Source: Rhyzopertha dominica (lineage: Eukaryota; Arthropoda; Insecta; Coleoptera; Bostrichidae). Taken from it: a stretch of DNA of 64,000 nucleotides. A model generated the notes under the pieces. That model was not told the DNA's origin. It searched no databases and worked only from the letters and a program-made list of their open reading frames with translations. Shown here one piece after another: positions 34,220 to 45,255 of the stretch. Location of the stretch: the NCBI GenBank assembly GCA_025024175.1, contig QCXZ01000042.1, positions 637,501 to 701,500 of the forward strand. The letters are read 5' to 3'. The first letter of the stretch is position 1, and each line of letters starts with the position of its first letter. Position numbers and translations under genes: made by a program.

Positions 34220-37200
34220 AGGCAGTACTTTTAGTGTTGAAAGAAAAATGTAACTGCGAGTTATCCGCATAACACTGAATACTACAATTTTTACACAGTT
34301 TATTAAATCAATTTCTACAATACCACTCGGATGAAGTTAGGCAATTATTAGATGGAGTAAAGACACACGAGAAATATTCATTTACCTCATTTGCCTTTTG
34401 CAAATCTGCTGGTACTGAACTGACAATATTTTCACAGTACGACAAATATAACTATTTTACACAGTGTGTTATCCAGAGTGCCTTAAGTTTAATTACTCGA
34501 GACACCGTATATGGTGCGTGTCTATCAAAAAAAGATAATATATTTTTAGAAAGATAATCAACTTTTTTTTCATTGAGATTATTCATATAATACAGAGCAT
34601 CCCATTTCATCCCATGATCCTCCAAAAAGTGGAAGTACCTATACTTTCTATGATAGGTATATCATCCTTGGCAGAGGCTTATTTCAATGAATATTTAATT
34701 TGGAGCAGACAAGTTGATGGTCAGATATTTCATCTGCATTCAGAACACCAGTTCGGGTTCATTGATATAAATGGCGTCAATAAATGTTTCTGACAAACAT
34801 GTAATTCTGGTGGACATATTCACAATTTGAGTCAGACCATATGACGTCAAACAATCACTTACTGAATTTTTTGTTAAGTGGTCAATATTTACATCACCCA
34901 AAATTATTTTGTTATCATACTGTGGAATAACAAAAGAAAGAAGAAAGCCAATGAAATTTGCCGGGCACCTTTATAGGGCGGCAACAATAAAGTTCAATTT
35001 AGGAAAAATAACATTTAAAAACAACCACTCAACTCCATCTAATTCTTTAAAATCTAATAATACTTGTTCACACGATATACAGTCCTTCACGTAAATACCA
35101 ACACCACCACCTCTTCCCGGCCGATCTTGTCTGTAAAATGTGTAATCAATTATGTGTTTGCCAGTGGAATATACAGGGACCGCCACTTAAAACACCCCAG
35201 GCTCGTGTTTTTTCTTTATTTTTTTAGGTACAACCTTAAGTTATATGTCAAATTGTAGGTCTTTTAAAACTCTTTAAAGATAGCTTAGTGAGAGTCCAAA
35301 TTTTTTTTTTGTAGATTATCATATTTTGTATTTAAAGTTAATTTTTATAAATATATTTTTGCCCTAACCCCGTATAATAATTATAGTTTCATAGTTGAAT
35401 GCCGACTTTTTGTGTTCTTCAAATTGTGTCATTACCATGTATGCGTAATTTTTACTCCTTCTTANTNAAAAACAAGAAAAACTAATCGCCGCCATGTTCT
35501 GTAAATAGAGCTGTTCAGAATGTTTAAGTTTTAGTTTAGTAGCTTATTGCGGTACAAATTGTGCCTACATACCTACCCATCGCTGCACAGAAAACCCCAA
35601 AATTTTGAGTAACTGTTAAATAAATCAATTACAAAGTTCGTTTTAAAGAGAGAGAGGCTAAAAAACGAAATCCTGCGACGAGGCTAGTGCGCGATGTAGA
35701 AAACCCAACTAGCCTCCTCGAAGGGTTTCGTTTTCTAGCCTCTCTCTCTTTAGAACGAACTTTGTAATTGAGTTATTTAACAGTTACTCAAAATTTTGGG
35801 GTTTTCTGTGCAGCGATGGGTATGTAGGGATAATTAGTACCACAATAAGCTACTAAACTAACACATAAAAAATTGTGAACAGCCCTGTAACAGAACATGG
35901 TGGCGACTAGTTTTTATTGTTTTTCACTAAGAAGGAGTAAAAATTACGCAAACATGGTAATGACACAAATTGAAGAAGATAAAAGACAAAAAAATTTTGG
36001 GGACTCACTATGCTATTTTGAAAGAGTTCAAAAAGACCTACAATTTGACATATAACTTAAGGTTGTAAATAAAAAAAACAAAGAAAATACGAGCCTGGGG
36101 AGTTTTAGGTGGCGGACCCTGTATATCATCATTTAGCCAAGGTTCGCTTACACACAATATATATCAAAGTCATTTGTATTTAGAATGTTAGTCAGTTCAT
36201 CAATGCTACTACAAAGGGTTCGCACATTTAGATGTTCGATATTAAGAATACCTGATGAAGTGATATTATACATAAATAATATTACTTTTTAAATTATTAA
36301 TGTAACTTATAAAACTTGGATTAGCATGAATGATTAGTATCACCGTTTTTCTTATATCTAGTATTAAACCTACAATTAACCCACTTGTAATCTTGTTCCC
36401 CACATTTAGTCTTTCGGCGAGGGGTTTCCAGTACAGTTCGGGCAAGATCTCTCTGAATTGACAATTTTCTGTCAACTTGCTTGAAAATAATATTTTACTG
36501 GCAGATAATAAACGTAAAAATGTTCTTTATAAGTTATGCTTACACAATTTGTTTCCAGTAACTTTTTTAGCCTTTTCATTACACTGATGTGTAGACCATC
36601 AATGCGAAAAATAAAACAACAATCATACCTACTCGTGCGGTTATTGGTTAAGGCTGTTCATACGTTTTGGGCCAAACGAAATTTTGAAGGCGGTAACATA
36701 ATTAGTCCACGTGGACCTGGCAAAGCCTGTCACTATATTGCAGCTGCACTATTGGTCTGCAAGATGAGTTTGGACCCATAACCTGTCACTCTGTATTGGC
36801 GGTATATTGCACATAGACCGACTGTTTATAAGCACGGTAATTTGTGATAATCCGGCCAAAAGTTACTTTTTCTGGCGAAGCTGAACGTTTGTTTTTTAAT
36901 TCAATTGAGGCACGTATAATTAATTTTACACTGATTAAATTCTTACCTCATGGCTAAAAATTATAACTAATTTGTACCATTTACCTCCAGTTGCAATATT
37001 TTCGACGAATATCAAAACTAAAGTAACTAATGGCTTGTTTTATTATAAAATACAATCAAAATTAATTTTGTTTGTAAATATATTTGAAAAACCCTGAAAC
37101 TTGATTATTATGTACTTATAAGAGAACCCGGCCTAAAATTTAGATTCAGAATCATTAAAAAAACTCATTTCTGTTTCTATGAAGTAAAATGACTATTACT

Positions 37201-40200
37201 GTTAATATACTTAAGTAATGTTTGATAGCTATTATAGAAATAAACTAAATTATTAGAGTAAAATAATGCATGTGCTTACATAAAGTTCAGGACTATGATT
37301 AGGAAGTAGTTCCCGTTAAGGCAGCTAGGTGGCTTTGTCATCATGTCAGTGTAATGCTGACAGATGGCATTGCCATCCTAAATTCTTACTTTCATCATAC
37401 CATTGCTTTGGTATATAAGGAAAACCAGTTCTATGCCGTGTTGCCTACACTAGACCTAAGCTGCACTGATGAGCTGTAATGACAGCGAAATAGTACTATC
37501 TGCAGTTGGTTGAGGTGTAGACAGCACAGCATAGACATGCTTTTTAATTTTATTTTTATACCTAAACATGTTATTTAAAAAAAAAATATTAATTTCGGCA
37601 ACATTTTCTGTTCCCAAAGGTTTGTAGCTCTTGATATTTCTTCTATAAACATTCCTTTCGGGGTCTAGATGATGAAATAACAGAGCTCTCTATTTTCAAT
37701 AGCTAGCTGCCCCTGAATCTGATAAAAATACTTATCGGTTCTAAGTAGCATAATTTTTCCATTTTGAACGGTCATATATTTAAGTTTTTTGTTCTTAATT
37801 GCATCTTCCATCTTCAGGAGAAGTCTTTGATGGAGTTAGGACATTTGATTTCTATAATGGCAGTGTCATTGATTAATCGATCTGGACTGGCAGGCAAGAA
37901 ATTGGCGATTGCAATGCACAAATAAACCACAGCCTTTAATTTTTAATCCAGTTAAAGTTTCAAAATTTCTTTTTGCGAAGTCTTCATTATCACTGCCCCA
38001 ACGCGCATATTTATTGCCTTTAAAGGGAGAATGAACAAAACTTCTAGCAAGAACGTCGTAGGTGTTGAGATTTCGGCGAGATACCACAGGACCAAAATTG
38101 GAGGCAGTTAATATATATGATGTTCTTGGAACAACCTCGGATTAACAGACTGACCTATGGTATCTTTTTCTGCATCGTTAAGTTCTGTTGAAGTTTTTGA
38201 AAACAGTTCTCTTATTTACTGCTCTTTTGCTCTTTATATTCATCATCGATGACATCCTCTTTATCGGTTTCACTGTTGACTTCGGCATAATCTGAATCGG
38301 GACCGGCAAACATTTTCTTTTTTTGTGGTTGATTATCTGCGAAAAGTCTTCTACAAGCTCTGTCTCGTTTTCGCTTAGAAATACGACTCATATATTTTTT
38401 GAAAATTTTCCGGGGGTTCGTTTGGTAATTTTTCGATGAATTATACTATAATAATTTTCGTTGTAATTGAAAGACAACGCAGCAGCGTTGCATCGCACAC
38501 TATAATTGCCCTTCGCTGAAAAATTTATACGTTTTCCACCTATAAATTTATTTACAACAAAATTATATGTCTCTGCTGCGTTGTTAGTCATGTTTAATAA
38601 AAGGCTATGAACATTCTGCACTAATCTTTTAGAGCATGCTAGTAAATCGCCAAGCAAACCACATTCTTCCATTTCAGAAATCAAATTCTCTTCGTTTGGC
38701 TTGGGTCCTGTGCAAAAGTAATTTTCACAATTTTTATGAACACCAAACACATGCCTTGGACAATTTTTAATGTCTCTAGATAATCCTGCCAATTATTCAT
38801 CAAATGAAACATCCTCTGTTTTTCTGAAATTTAGGGCTTTCTTTATTCCACCTCTCATTCGCTCTATGTTTTATTTTAAACTTTTACGTAGCTTTACAGG
38901 TACAACCTTATTTTTCGTCGTACTTAAACGAGTTTTTGCTATTTGATGCAATTTTGAGACATAGTTTCTCAGCATTTTCTAGCCGCTGTCTTGTCTTTCC
39001 TAAAAGGAGGCATTTTTACCGTTCACAGTAAACAGAAACACAGTACTCTTCTCGCGTGTCTATTCAAAACTAAAACCTTAGAGTAGCATCTAAGATTTCC
39101 CTAGTGGTAAAAGCAAAAGTGGGGACAGTTTTAAGAAGAGACAATAAATACAAGTAATTTACGATCACAATGCTCTATCCCGCAAATTATAAAGGGTTTA
39201 CAACAAGTGGTACATCTGCATAGTTTACGAGCGCAAAGCTCCGCCCCGCAAAGCATTAAGGTTAACTCCCTCAGTGCTAAAATTGTTCAACTTTGATGCA
39301 ACAAAAATTTATTATTTTTGTTGCGATAAAGAAAAGAAAAATGTTTTGCGTGTCAAAATTAAATTTTCTCTGGTGCTCTCGTCTTAGACAATTCCCGAGA
39401 GAAATAATTTAAGTGCCCAGATAAAAAATCTGAAATCGATATTATGAAAAATACGGATTTTATCCTGCATAATCCATGTAGAGCAGTACGTATAAACAGC
39501 CTTAAGACTTGAAGTCAATCACACGAATATTGATCGAATATTGGAGGTTAATTCTGGTTAATTAATGCATATTAATCACCATAAAATTCCAATTATGCCT
39601 CTAATTGAAGGTATTTATAGAAGTTATAGTGTATCCTGTGAAACTTCTACAATCTTAGGTACATTATTATTGATGCTCAAACCATATACACGCACCAGCT
39701 GATATTATTTTTATTCTTTGGTCAATTTGAGCTTACCTGTATGACATCGATGTAATCCACCCCTAGTTTCTTCAGGCTCGTCTCTATACTATCCCTGGCT
39801 TTGGTGGCAGAGAAGTCAAACATCAGTTTTGGATCCTTCTCGTAACGGGCAACTTTAGTGGCGACGTAATACGCCTTTCGGGGAATCCCTTGTAGGCACT
39901 AAAAGCGCAATCAATTAGCGCTCATTAGTTCATCTAATTTCTTCTTGTGGATCGGACAAAAAAGCTACAAACCCGGATATGACCATGCTAGATGGAAATA
40001 TTTAAATTTGCGGTTACACTTCTAGATACTTATCGATATTTTCTTGGAACCCCGGATCTTTGGGATGAGAAATGAAGCAGCCTGCAGATGAATTGCTGGT
40101 GAAAGAATTTTTTTGCAATCTATACAGAAAATTGTTGGAGGTTGTTTTCTTTGGCAAAGATTACATGTGCAATATAAACGTCTGATCAATAATTTTCAGT

Positions 40201-41878
40201 GTTGGATAAAAGGCAGTGTACTATCTATCCATATTCTGTCATATCCACTTCTTGTTAAACAGACAAATGATTATTACCTTCCCGAGTACTTCTTCAGAAA
40301 CCCCATGTCCGTACCAAGGCGCAGTGTCAATGTAGTTGACTCCAGCTTTTAAAGCTGCTACTAGGGTCTCTCTGCAGCTCTCAACTGAATAATCTCTAGA
40401 ATACTAAACTAATTAAAGGATATGACAGTTATGATAATTAAATAAGGGAAGATAAAAAATCGTGCTGTGCATGTTTAGTAATTACTTCCACATCCAATGG
40501 ATGGAAAGTATTGTATAGCGAGAAAAATTTTCAAACATTTGTATTTGCTCATTCGCTTTAAAATGGTCGAAAACGCAAAAAAAAACAAAATTCGAGCAAA
40601 AAAAAATTTCTTGTCTGTGTGTGTGTCTGTGGTATTGTTTGTGGACACGATAACTTTCGAAAGACTTAATATATGAACTTGAAATTTGGCAAACGTTTAA
40701 ACGTTTAAATCTCAACTACCCAATGCGACCTATTGTTTGTGGGGTAAGTAGGGTATCGGGAAGGGGACGAAATTGGGGAGTAACTACCCTTTTTGCAAAT
40801 TTTTATTTTTTTATATTTTTTTCGTTTTAGTATGTGATTAGTAGTATAACTGCGAGTATTATTAGTTCTTATAAATTTTCGGTACAGCAAACTGTTTAGA
40901 CGATATTAGCAAAAAAGCGTCACTTAAAGAAAACGGTTTTTCTTAAATATCTCTGAATATATTTAATATATACAAAAATGAAAATGCCATCAGATAGGAA
41001 ATAAAATTTCTCACAAAAAGTGTCTTAGAAAATTTATCCAAAATTTTGACATTTTCGAAATGTTTCCAAACAACCTATTTTGGAACTTGCTTGTACGATT
41101 TTTTTAGAATTTTGGTATTATATAGAAAATCAAATTTCTGATCAAAAAGCGCTCTTGCAATTTTTTTGTTAAGTTAATAATTTTCGAGTTATTTGGAAAA
41201 ACCGATATTAAAAATGTATATATTTTTGCTAATATCACGAGGACTGTTTGTCTTAGAAAAAATGTGTAAAGAGAAAAAAATGCTCAAAACCTGATTACTA
41301 ATTGTATAGTATAAAAAATAAAAACGTAATTTCATTTTGACAATTGGATGTGGAAGTATTGATTCAATTTGCAGCGGTTTTTTATTTAAATACCTTGAAG
41401 TATACTTATTTACTAAGAGTATCTATACAGAATGGAAATGATAAGATAGCGTAATGGCGAAACTGTAAACTTTTTTAAATAGTGTATGCAATTAAAAGCT
41501 CTTCATAGTAAAATAACAACTACAAATCTGTTTAAACGATAAAGCTAGGTAGGTTTTCATTGTTTGTTTTCTGCAAGAACCTGGAGAGATAATTATGATA
41601 ACCTAGTCGTCTCTGATTTACATTGCTATTGTGCAACTGCACATTAACATGTCGTTTTATTTGTAAAAAAAATCCGTTATAGTTTTCAATATATTTTGAA
41701 CTTCACCACTTCAGCTTTTCTAAAATTCGACTTACCCATACTGGAGGCAAAATCCACCGGTACCCAGTGATAGTTGAGATACTTTCAATCCTGTATTGCC
41801 AAAAACGTTATACTTCATTTTTTGCAAAATATCGGGATCGTGAAACCCAGGAACATACGTGTCTGGCAGATCACTCAT
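30257..41878 (-). CDS. aldo-keto reductase (L-galactose dehydrogenase-like), 7 coding exons
   Basis: Encodes a 347-residue cytosolic-type NAD(P)H-dependent oxidoreductase of the TIM-barrel aldo-keto reductase superfamily, in the subgroup often annotated as L-galactose dehydrogenase-like; the insect substrate is unknown. Exons: 41736-41878, 40278-40395, 39737-39898, 32022-32255, 30629-30760, 30397-30563, 30257-30344. All six introns are GT-AG and the phases fit exactly. The catalytic tetrad is Asp71 and Tyr76 (YIDTAPWYGHG), Lys102 (YYVATKVARY) and His143 (VIQVHDIE). Other family blocks are GNTGLKVSKLSLGTGG (27-42), SGKARFIGVTGYP and FFQSKNLGIVNACAHGMGLL. Length matches the family and no stop or frameshift is seen. 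Introns 1 and 3 are filled with transposons. A downstream retrotransposon begins 98 bp past the stop. Confidence 0.95.
30397..30563 (-). CDS. aldo-keto reductase exon 6
   Basis: Acceptor ATCAG|GGAGTG, donor AAAAA|GTAAGT (phase 2). Encodes GVELGKLALYYSL and THLVGVNTTKLLEYNL, the cofactor-side strand and helices. Introns 5 (65 bp) and 6 (52 bp) are very short, typical of insects. Confidence 0.93.
30629..30760 (-). CDS. aldo-keto reductase exon 5
   Basis: Acceptor GCATTGCAG|TCGAAG, donor AGTAAG|GTATAA; exactly 44 codons. Encodes SKNLGIVNACAHGMGLLTSG followed by GPQDWHPAHQDI, which continues FFQ of exon 4 seamlessly. Confidence 0.93.
30761..32021. other. aldo-keto reductase intron 4
   Basis: 1.26 kb, AT-rich. 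No transposon end or coding similarity recognised. The short frames inside are not convincing. Confidence 0.6.
32022..32255 (-). CDS. aldo-keto reductase exon 4
   Basis: Acceptor TCTAATAG|GTTCAC, donor TTTCAA|GTGAGT; 78 codons, phase 0 at both ends. Begins with VHDIE carrying the catalytic His143 and includes GKARFIGVTGYPVSTLKECI and DMVLSYTRLSLFDN. Confidence 0.95.
33339..34115 (+). pseudogene. reverse transcriptase C-terminal fragment (thumb region)
   Basis: 258 residues with LKINPGKSAAILFGGRN (post-catalytic block), SLGLTLDNTFRYRKHI, LSHFNYCSEVFF, RIQNACLRLVYGI and YNSLPNNLKTLEPEKFKRHL, the ordered C-terminal motifs of Jockey/CR1-group ORF2 proteins. The catalytic YADD box and everything upstream is lost through 5' truncation, the usual outcome of target-primed reverse transcription. 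Not functional although the frame is open. Confidence 0.85.
34168..34219 (+). repeat. (TAT)n microsatellite, retrotransposon 3' tail
   Basis: About 17 TAT repeats at the 3' end of the retrotransposon fragment; comparable tails end the copies near 45254 and, shorter, 32400 and 8665. Confidence 0.9.
35170..36125. mobile_element. 956-bp palindromic (foldback) element
   Basis: The left arm (35170-35688) and right arm (35708-36125) are near-perfect reverse complements around a 19-nt loop. The left arm has roughly 100 extra bases (about 35315-35415). Ends read TATACAGGG(A)CCGCCAC and its inverse GTGGCGGACCCTGTATA. It interrupts the endonuclease coding region of the minus-strand retrotransposon between WLNDD and STGKHII, so it is an insertion; TATA at both edges may be the target duplication. 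No ORF. Two undetermined bases (35465, 35467) lie in the left arm, as expected for a sequence that folds back and assembles poorly. Confidence 0.85.
37790..38140 (-). pseudogene. YqaJ-like nuclease, frameshifted (copy B)
   Basis: Upstream of the open frame the strand reads PRTSYILTASNFGPVVSRRN, then SPFKGNKYARWGSDNEDFAK and GLFVHCNRQFLA. One base shift later comes ASPDRLINDTAIIEIKCP, which contains the family's Asp and the Glu-X-Lys triad. The active-site residues therefore survive, but a single-base indel near 37895 and an upstream stop break the frame. The family cuts double-stranded DNA ends processively in phages; its role in a transposon is unknown. Confidence 0.8.
38388..38975 (-). pseudogene. 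transposase of the YqaJ-type element (copy B)
   Basis: The minus strand gives RMRGGIKKALNFRKTEDV, a stop, then LAGLSRDIKNCPRHVFG, HKNCENYFCTGPKPNEEN with paired Cys/His, and LLLNMTNNAAETYNFVVNKF followed by IGGKRINFSAKGNYSVRC. This order recalls insect proteins carrying a Mutator-like transposase domain upstream of YqaJ; the assignment rests on recall of motif order. The conserved NNxAExxN stretch probably holds a catalytic acid. At least one stop interrupts it. The N-terminal part is missing or unrecognisable. Confidence 0.65.
39737..39898 (-). CDS. aldo-keto reductase exon 3
   Basis: Acceptor CTTTTAG|TGCCTA, donor ATACAG|GTAAGC; 54 codons, phase 0. Encodes GIPRKAYYVATKVARYEKD with catalytic Lys102 and ends LGVDYIDVIQ. 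Confidence 0.95.
40278..40395 (-). CDS. aldo-keto reductase exon 2
   Basis: Acceptor TTCTAG|AGATTA, donor GGGAAG|GTAATA. The first base completes Gly48; 39 further codons include NYIDTAPWYGHGVSEEVLGK with catalytic Asp71 and Tyr76. Confidence 0.95.
40482..41383 (-). repeat. interspersed repeat family, copy 3 of 3, in intron 1
   Basis: Reverse-complement copy of the repeat at 309-1186: edges TACTTCCACATCCAATGG at the left and CAATTGGATGTGGAAGTA near 41341-41358, followed by TTGATTCAATTTGCAGCGG. It has the best preserved inverted ends of the three copies. It accounts for about two thirds of intron 1 of the aldo-keto reductase gene. Confidence 0.8.
41736..41878 (-). CDS. aldo-keto reductase exon 1 (coding start)
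   Basis: ATG at 41876-41878 begins MSDLPDTYVPGFHDPDILQK and runs to GGFCLQYG with donor TATGG|GTAAGT (phase 2). A good acceptor TGTTTCTAG lies 30 nt upstream of the ATG (junction 41909/41908), so the 5' UTR is probably spliced to an upstream noncoding exon. The extended N-terminus before the first strand is typical of the insect proteins. Confidence 0.93.
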
Positions 41879-41908
41879 TTTTACAAAACTTAACTCGAAA
41901 GTAATGCG

Positions 41909-42854
41909 CTAGAAACACAAGTAAATCTGTTGCGAATCCTGTACAACAACACGGCTGATGTGTGAAGGGTAATGATAAAATCAGCTAGAAAAGTAATTCC
42001 ATATAATCAACAGAAGATAGGCAAAGGCAAATAAGACACAATTAGTAGCAAGATTGTTTTTTAAATATGAATATTCTTTATCTGGGTAGTTAAATGTCAA
42101 CTACAACGGTTGGGTTCAAATTTTAATTCCAAAAAGTAAAAGGAATGTAATTGATTAACGCCTTGTCATTGTCGCTAAACTCAATAGCCGATTAGATATA
42201 ATGTAATTCAAATTATTGAGTTATCGGTACTGTAGGTAACGTATGTAACCCTATTAGAGTGGCTCTGTTATGACCTAAACGACAATCAGTTTAAATAATA
42301 CGTGCACTTCATTTGAATTTTACGAATTTATTTAAACGGCCCATTTAAGGATTATCTAACCATTGACTAAATTAATTCTCTGGTATTAGCCGTCCATGTA
42401 TTCAATAAAACGTAGTTTTAAATCGATTATTTCGATTACTTTCTGAATTTACCACCTCTAATTGAAAAGATGATACAAAAAAAGACGTCATCATTACAAA
42501 ACCCTTAGAAATCAATGTATCGATGTGTAAACATCTGGAATTTTTTTAACTGAATTTAAATGAGTATTTTTTTTCTTTTTTGAAGATGGCATGTATGACA
42601 GACAATTCCTAGGTCCTTGCAGCAATTGCCTGCGTTACTTTATTGTCACACTTGTATAATATTAAGTCATAATTCTAGTCCAAATTTAATGCTCAACTTT
42701 ACTAAATCCTGAGAAGGATTAATTTTCCCTAGTCCCCAATTTGGGACCGCCACTGGTTAACACTCAAACTGCTAGAATGACGTCACTGTTGTATTTATAT
42801 TGATTTTTTATATATTTAGCACTGGATATCATACGAAATAGACAAAATGCTCAC
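41909..42854. other. probable 5' UTR intron of the aldo-keto reductase gene
   Basis: AT-rich, no coding similarity. It would be the intron between the candidate first exon (42855-42990) and the ATG exon. Confidence 0.35.
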
Positions 42855-42990
42855 CGAATTACCAGAAAACGGAAAGCAAAAAACGTTCACTGCTGCCACA
42901 GGACGAATATGTTAAAATACTAGTATTATCGGTATCAGTACGACTAGCTGGAGGTTACTGGCTGTAGATTGATCACAAGTTCACTGTTGC
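42855..42990 (-). promoter_or_regulatory. candidate noncoding first exon/promoter of the aldo-keto reductase gene
   Basis: On the minus strand a donor ATTCG|GTGAGC (junction 42855/42854) follows a somewhat GC-richer stretch without a strong ORF, about 1 kb upstream of the acceptor at 41909. No TATA box is obvious. This is inference from splice-site shape and position only. Confidence 0.3.
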
Positions 42991-43605
42991 TCAGGCAACC
43001 TCTGTGCAGCTACTGTTCAGTAGGTGGCAGAGCAATACCTGGTTAAAATAGGTGTTCATCAAGTTGGAATGTTGGTTATCTATTGTTAACAGAGTTGTTA
43101 TTTGTGGAGACAAAGGTTTTTAGAGAAAAATAATTTATATATTATCATGATATTTTTATCAATTAATTCTGTATCTAACTTCCACCACTGTTTATGGATA
43201 TAGTACCAGAACCATATAGTCTCTCCTAAGATCAGCACAGACCTACCCCTATATTTCTTAGAACTTTTATAAGTACGCCTTATACAGACTCGAAAGCATG
43301 TTATTTTTTCTGGGTATTTTCAAATACTCTTTATTAATTTAAAAACTCACAAGTATTTTAAATACTGAAAGATGCGTGACAGATTTATTTCAATTACTAT
43401 ATACGAAGTATTTTTAAATTACGTAGCATAGATCTACAAGCAAAATTATTTAGTTAATTCTATAATCCTTGTTATGTTTCAATTTAAAATATTTAAAGAC
43501 AACGAATAAACGTTTAAATAAAATATACTATTATATAATTTAAATATATAAATATAAATAAAATCATGTGTTATTTGAGACTGTAATCAAAACCTTTCCA
43601 TTATC
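42991..43605. other. AT-rich noncoding DNA
   Basis: No supported feature; the composition falls back to very AT-rich after about 43090. Confidence 0.4.
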
Positions 43606-45224
43606 AGTCACCACTAGAAAATGCAGAAGACAGTGAAAAAGTTGAGCTGTACGAAACACTGGAAGAACTTCGTAGCTTTTACCGAAGCAAGACATAACAG
43701 TAATGACAGGAGATTTCAATGGCCGAATAGGATACGAAGAATGCAAAGGCTGACATGGATCGCTTTATGGCTGTTATTAAACAAAGCAATACTGGCCAGA
43801 AAGCGAAGAAAACAGCTGAAATTAAATGCGGAACAACTAAAATATGGGAAATGTAAAGAACATTACGATTTGAGACCAATCAGCATCTTGCCTGTGTTGT
43901 CTAAGGTATGTGAAAAATTTTTTCATGAACAAATATATGATTTTGTTTCTGAAGCTAAAATTATACCCGAAAACCAGTCAGGTTTTCGTACTCATTACAG
44001 TACAACAACTGCGTTGACTAATTTGATGGACGAGTGCATTGGATCCCTCGATGCTGGCAGGGGAAGTCTTTTGGTCTCATTGGATTTTTCGAAAGCTTTT
44101 GATACACTGGATCATGTGTTGCTTTGTAGTAAATTGACTTACTACGGTTTTGATGAGGTTTCTGTTAATCTTATTTGCTCATTAGGTGCCAGCGAGTCTT
44201 GCTGGGTACTGAAATGTTTGAGTGGCCTATTCTGTTTTTAATTTACACCGCTGATTTACTCTCGAAGCCCAAATTTTCAACTTGCGTGGCATACGCTGAC
44301 GATACTTACCTTTTACACCATTTCAACCCACAGAACATAGAGAGGGCATGCTTAGAAATGAATGAGGACCTAGGCAACATTAGTGAATGTTCTAGTAACA
44401 TTAACTTAAAGTTGAACAGCAATAAGCGTTCTGTAGTATACTTCGCGTCGAAATCGTCACAAAAATATTTTGTGAAGGATGATATTAATGTACGTGTGAA
44501 CCATAATAATATATGAAACGATCAAAAGTCTTGGTTTAAGTATAGATAATGACCTTCGTTTTAAAAATCACGTGTCTTGTTATTAAAAAATGTTATGTTG
44601 CTTTAAAGCTCTTGTACTCTAATCATCTTATTCTCAACTTTAAACTTAGAAACAAATTATGCGAATCTCTGGTAATCCCTCATTTACTTTATTGTTTTAC
44701 GGTATATTTTCCTTGTCTTGATGCCATTATAAATACAGGCTTCAGAAGGTGCAGAATAACTGCTGTAGATTCATATTTGGACTAAAAAAGTATGCTCATA
44801 TCAGTAAGTACATACAGAAACTTAAATGGTTAAAAATTGATCAACTTTTTCATTACCACATTACCTTGCAACTTTCCTGTTTCGTGTCTTTCGGTCCTCT
44901 TCGCTAAAATACTTGCGTGATAAGTTTCATAGTCGTTGCAGCTCGCATTGCACTGATTTATCTCTTAGATATGTCCACCATTTATTAATGCCTAGTTTCC
45001 GAACCTCCTTATACACGCGGTCTTTTATACTTATAATGCTATAAAATGTTATAATGAACACTTTGATTTGTTTACTAAAATATGCTCTGTAGAAAGTTTC
45101 AAAAAACAAATTATGTATAGCTTGTAATTATAGTCAAAGCATGGTACTATAGTTTATATTTTATTTTGGGTTGAGTGGAATAGCTACGCTAGACTTCGCC
45201 CAATAGTATGTTTAAATAAAATCC

Positions 45225-45255
<31 letters not shown>

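Larger units (their letters stand above)
32390..36480 (-). mobile_element. non-LTR retrotransposon relic (EN and RT) in intron 3
   Basis: Minus-strand order from high to low coordinate: a leader frame (36266-36475), endonuclease start GILNIEHLNVRTL..CVSEPWLNDD (about 36130-36270), endonuclease middle YRQDRPGRGGGVGIYVKD (35090-35150) and GDVNID near 34880. A linker with FFDRHAPYTVSRVIK follows, then a decayed RT catalytic motif YADNSQLHFSFN (about 34240), and a C-terminal RT block VRNLGLIFENDLRFKQHIAG (33000-33220). It closes near 32390-32410 with an ATT/TAA-rich tail. The RT front half is deleted. A palindromic element (35170-36125) splits the endonuclease and a plus-strand retrotransposon (about 33300-34219) splits the RT. 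An undetermined base is at 32627. Confidence 0.8.
36652..39501 (-). mobile_element. YqaJ-carrying DNA transposon, copy B (2.85 kb)
   Basis: Inverted ends GGCTGTTCATACGTTTT and TACGTATAAACAGCC, flanked by TTAA on both sides (36648-36651 and 39502-39505). The flanks 36652-37250 and 39050-39501 align with those of copy A (12423-14757). Minus-strand coding order is transposase (about 38975-38388) then YqaJ nuclease (about 38140-37790). It sits in aldo-keto reductase intron 3, antisense relation none (same strand). Less deleted than copy A but still frameshifted. Confidence 0.85.
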
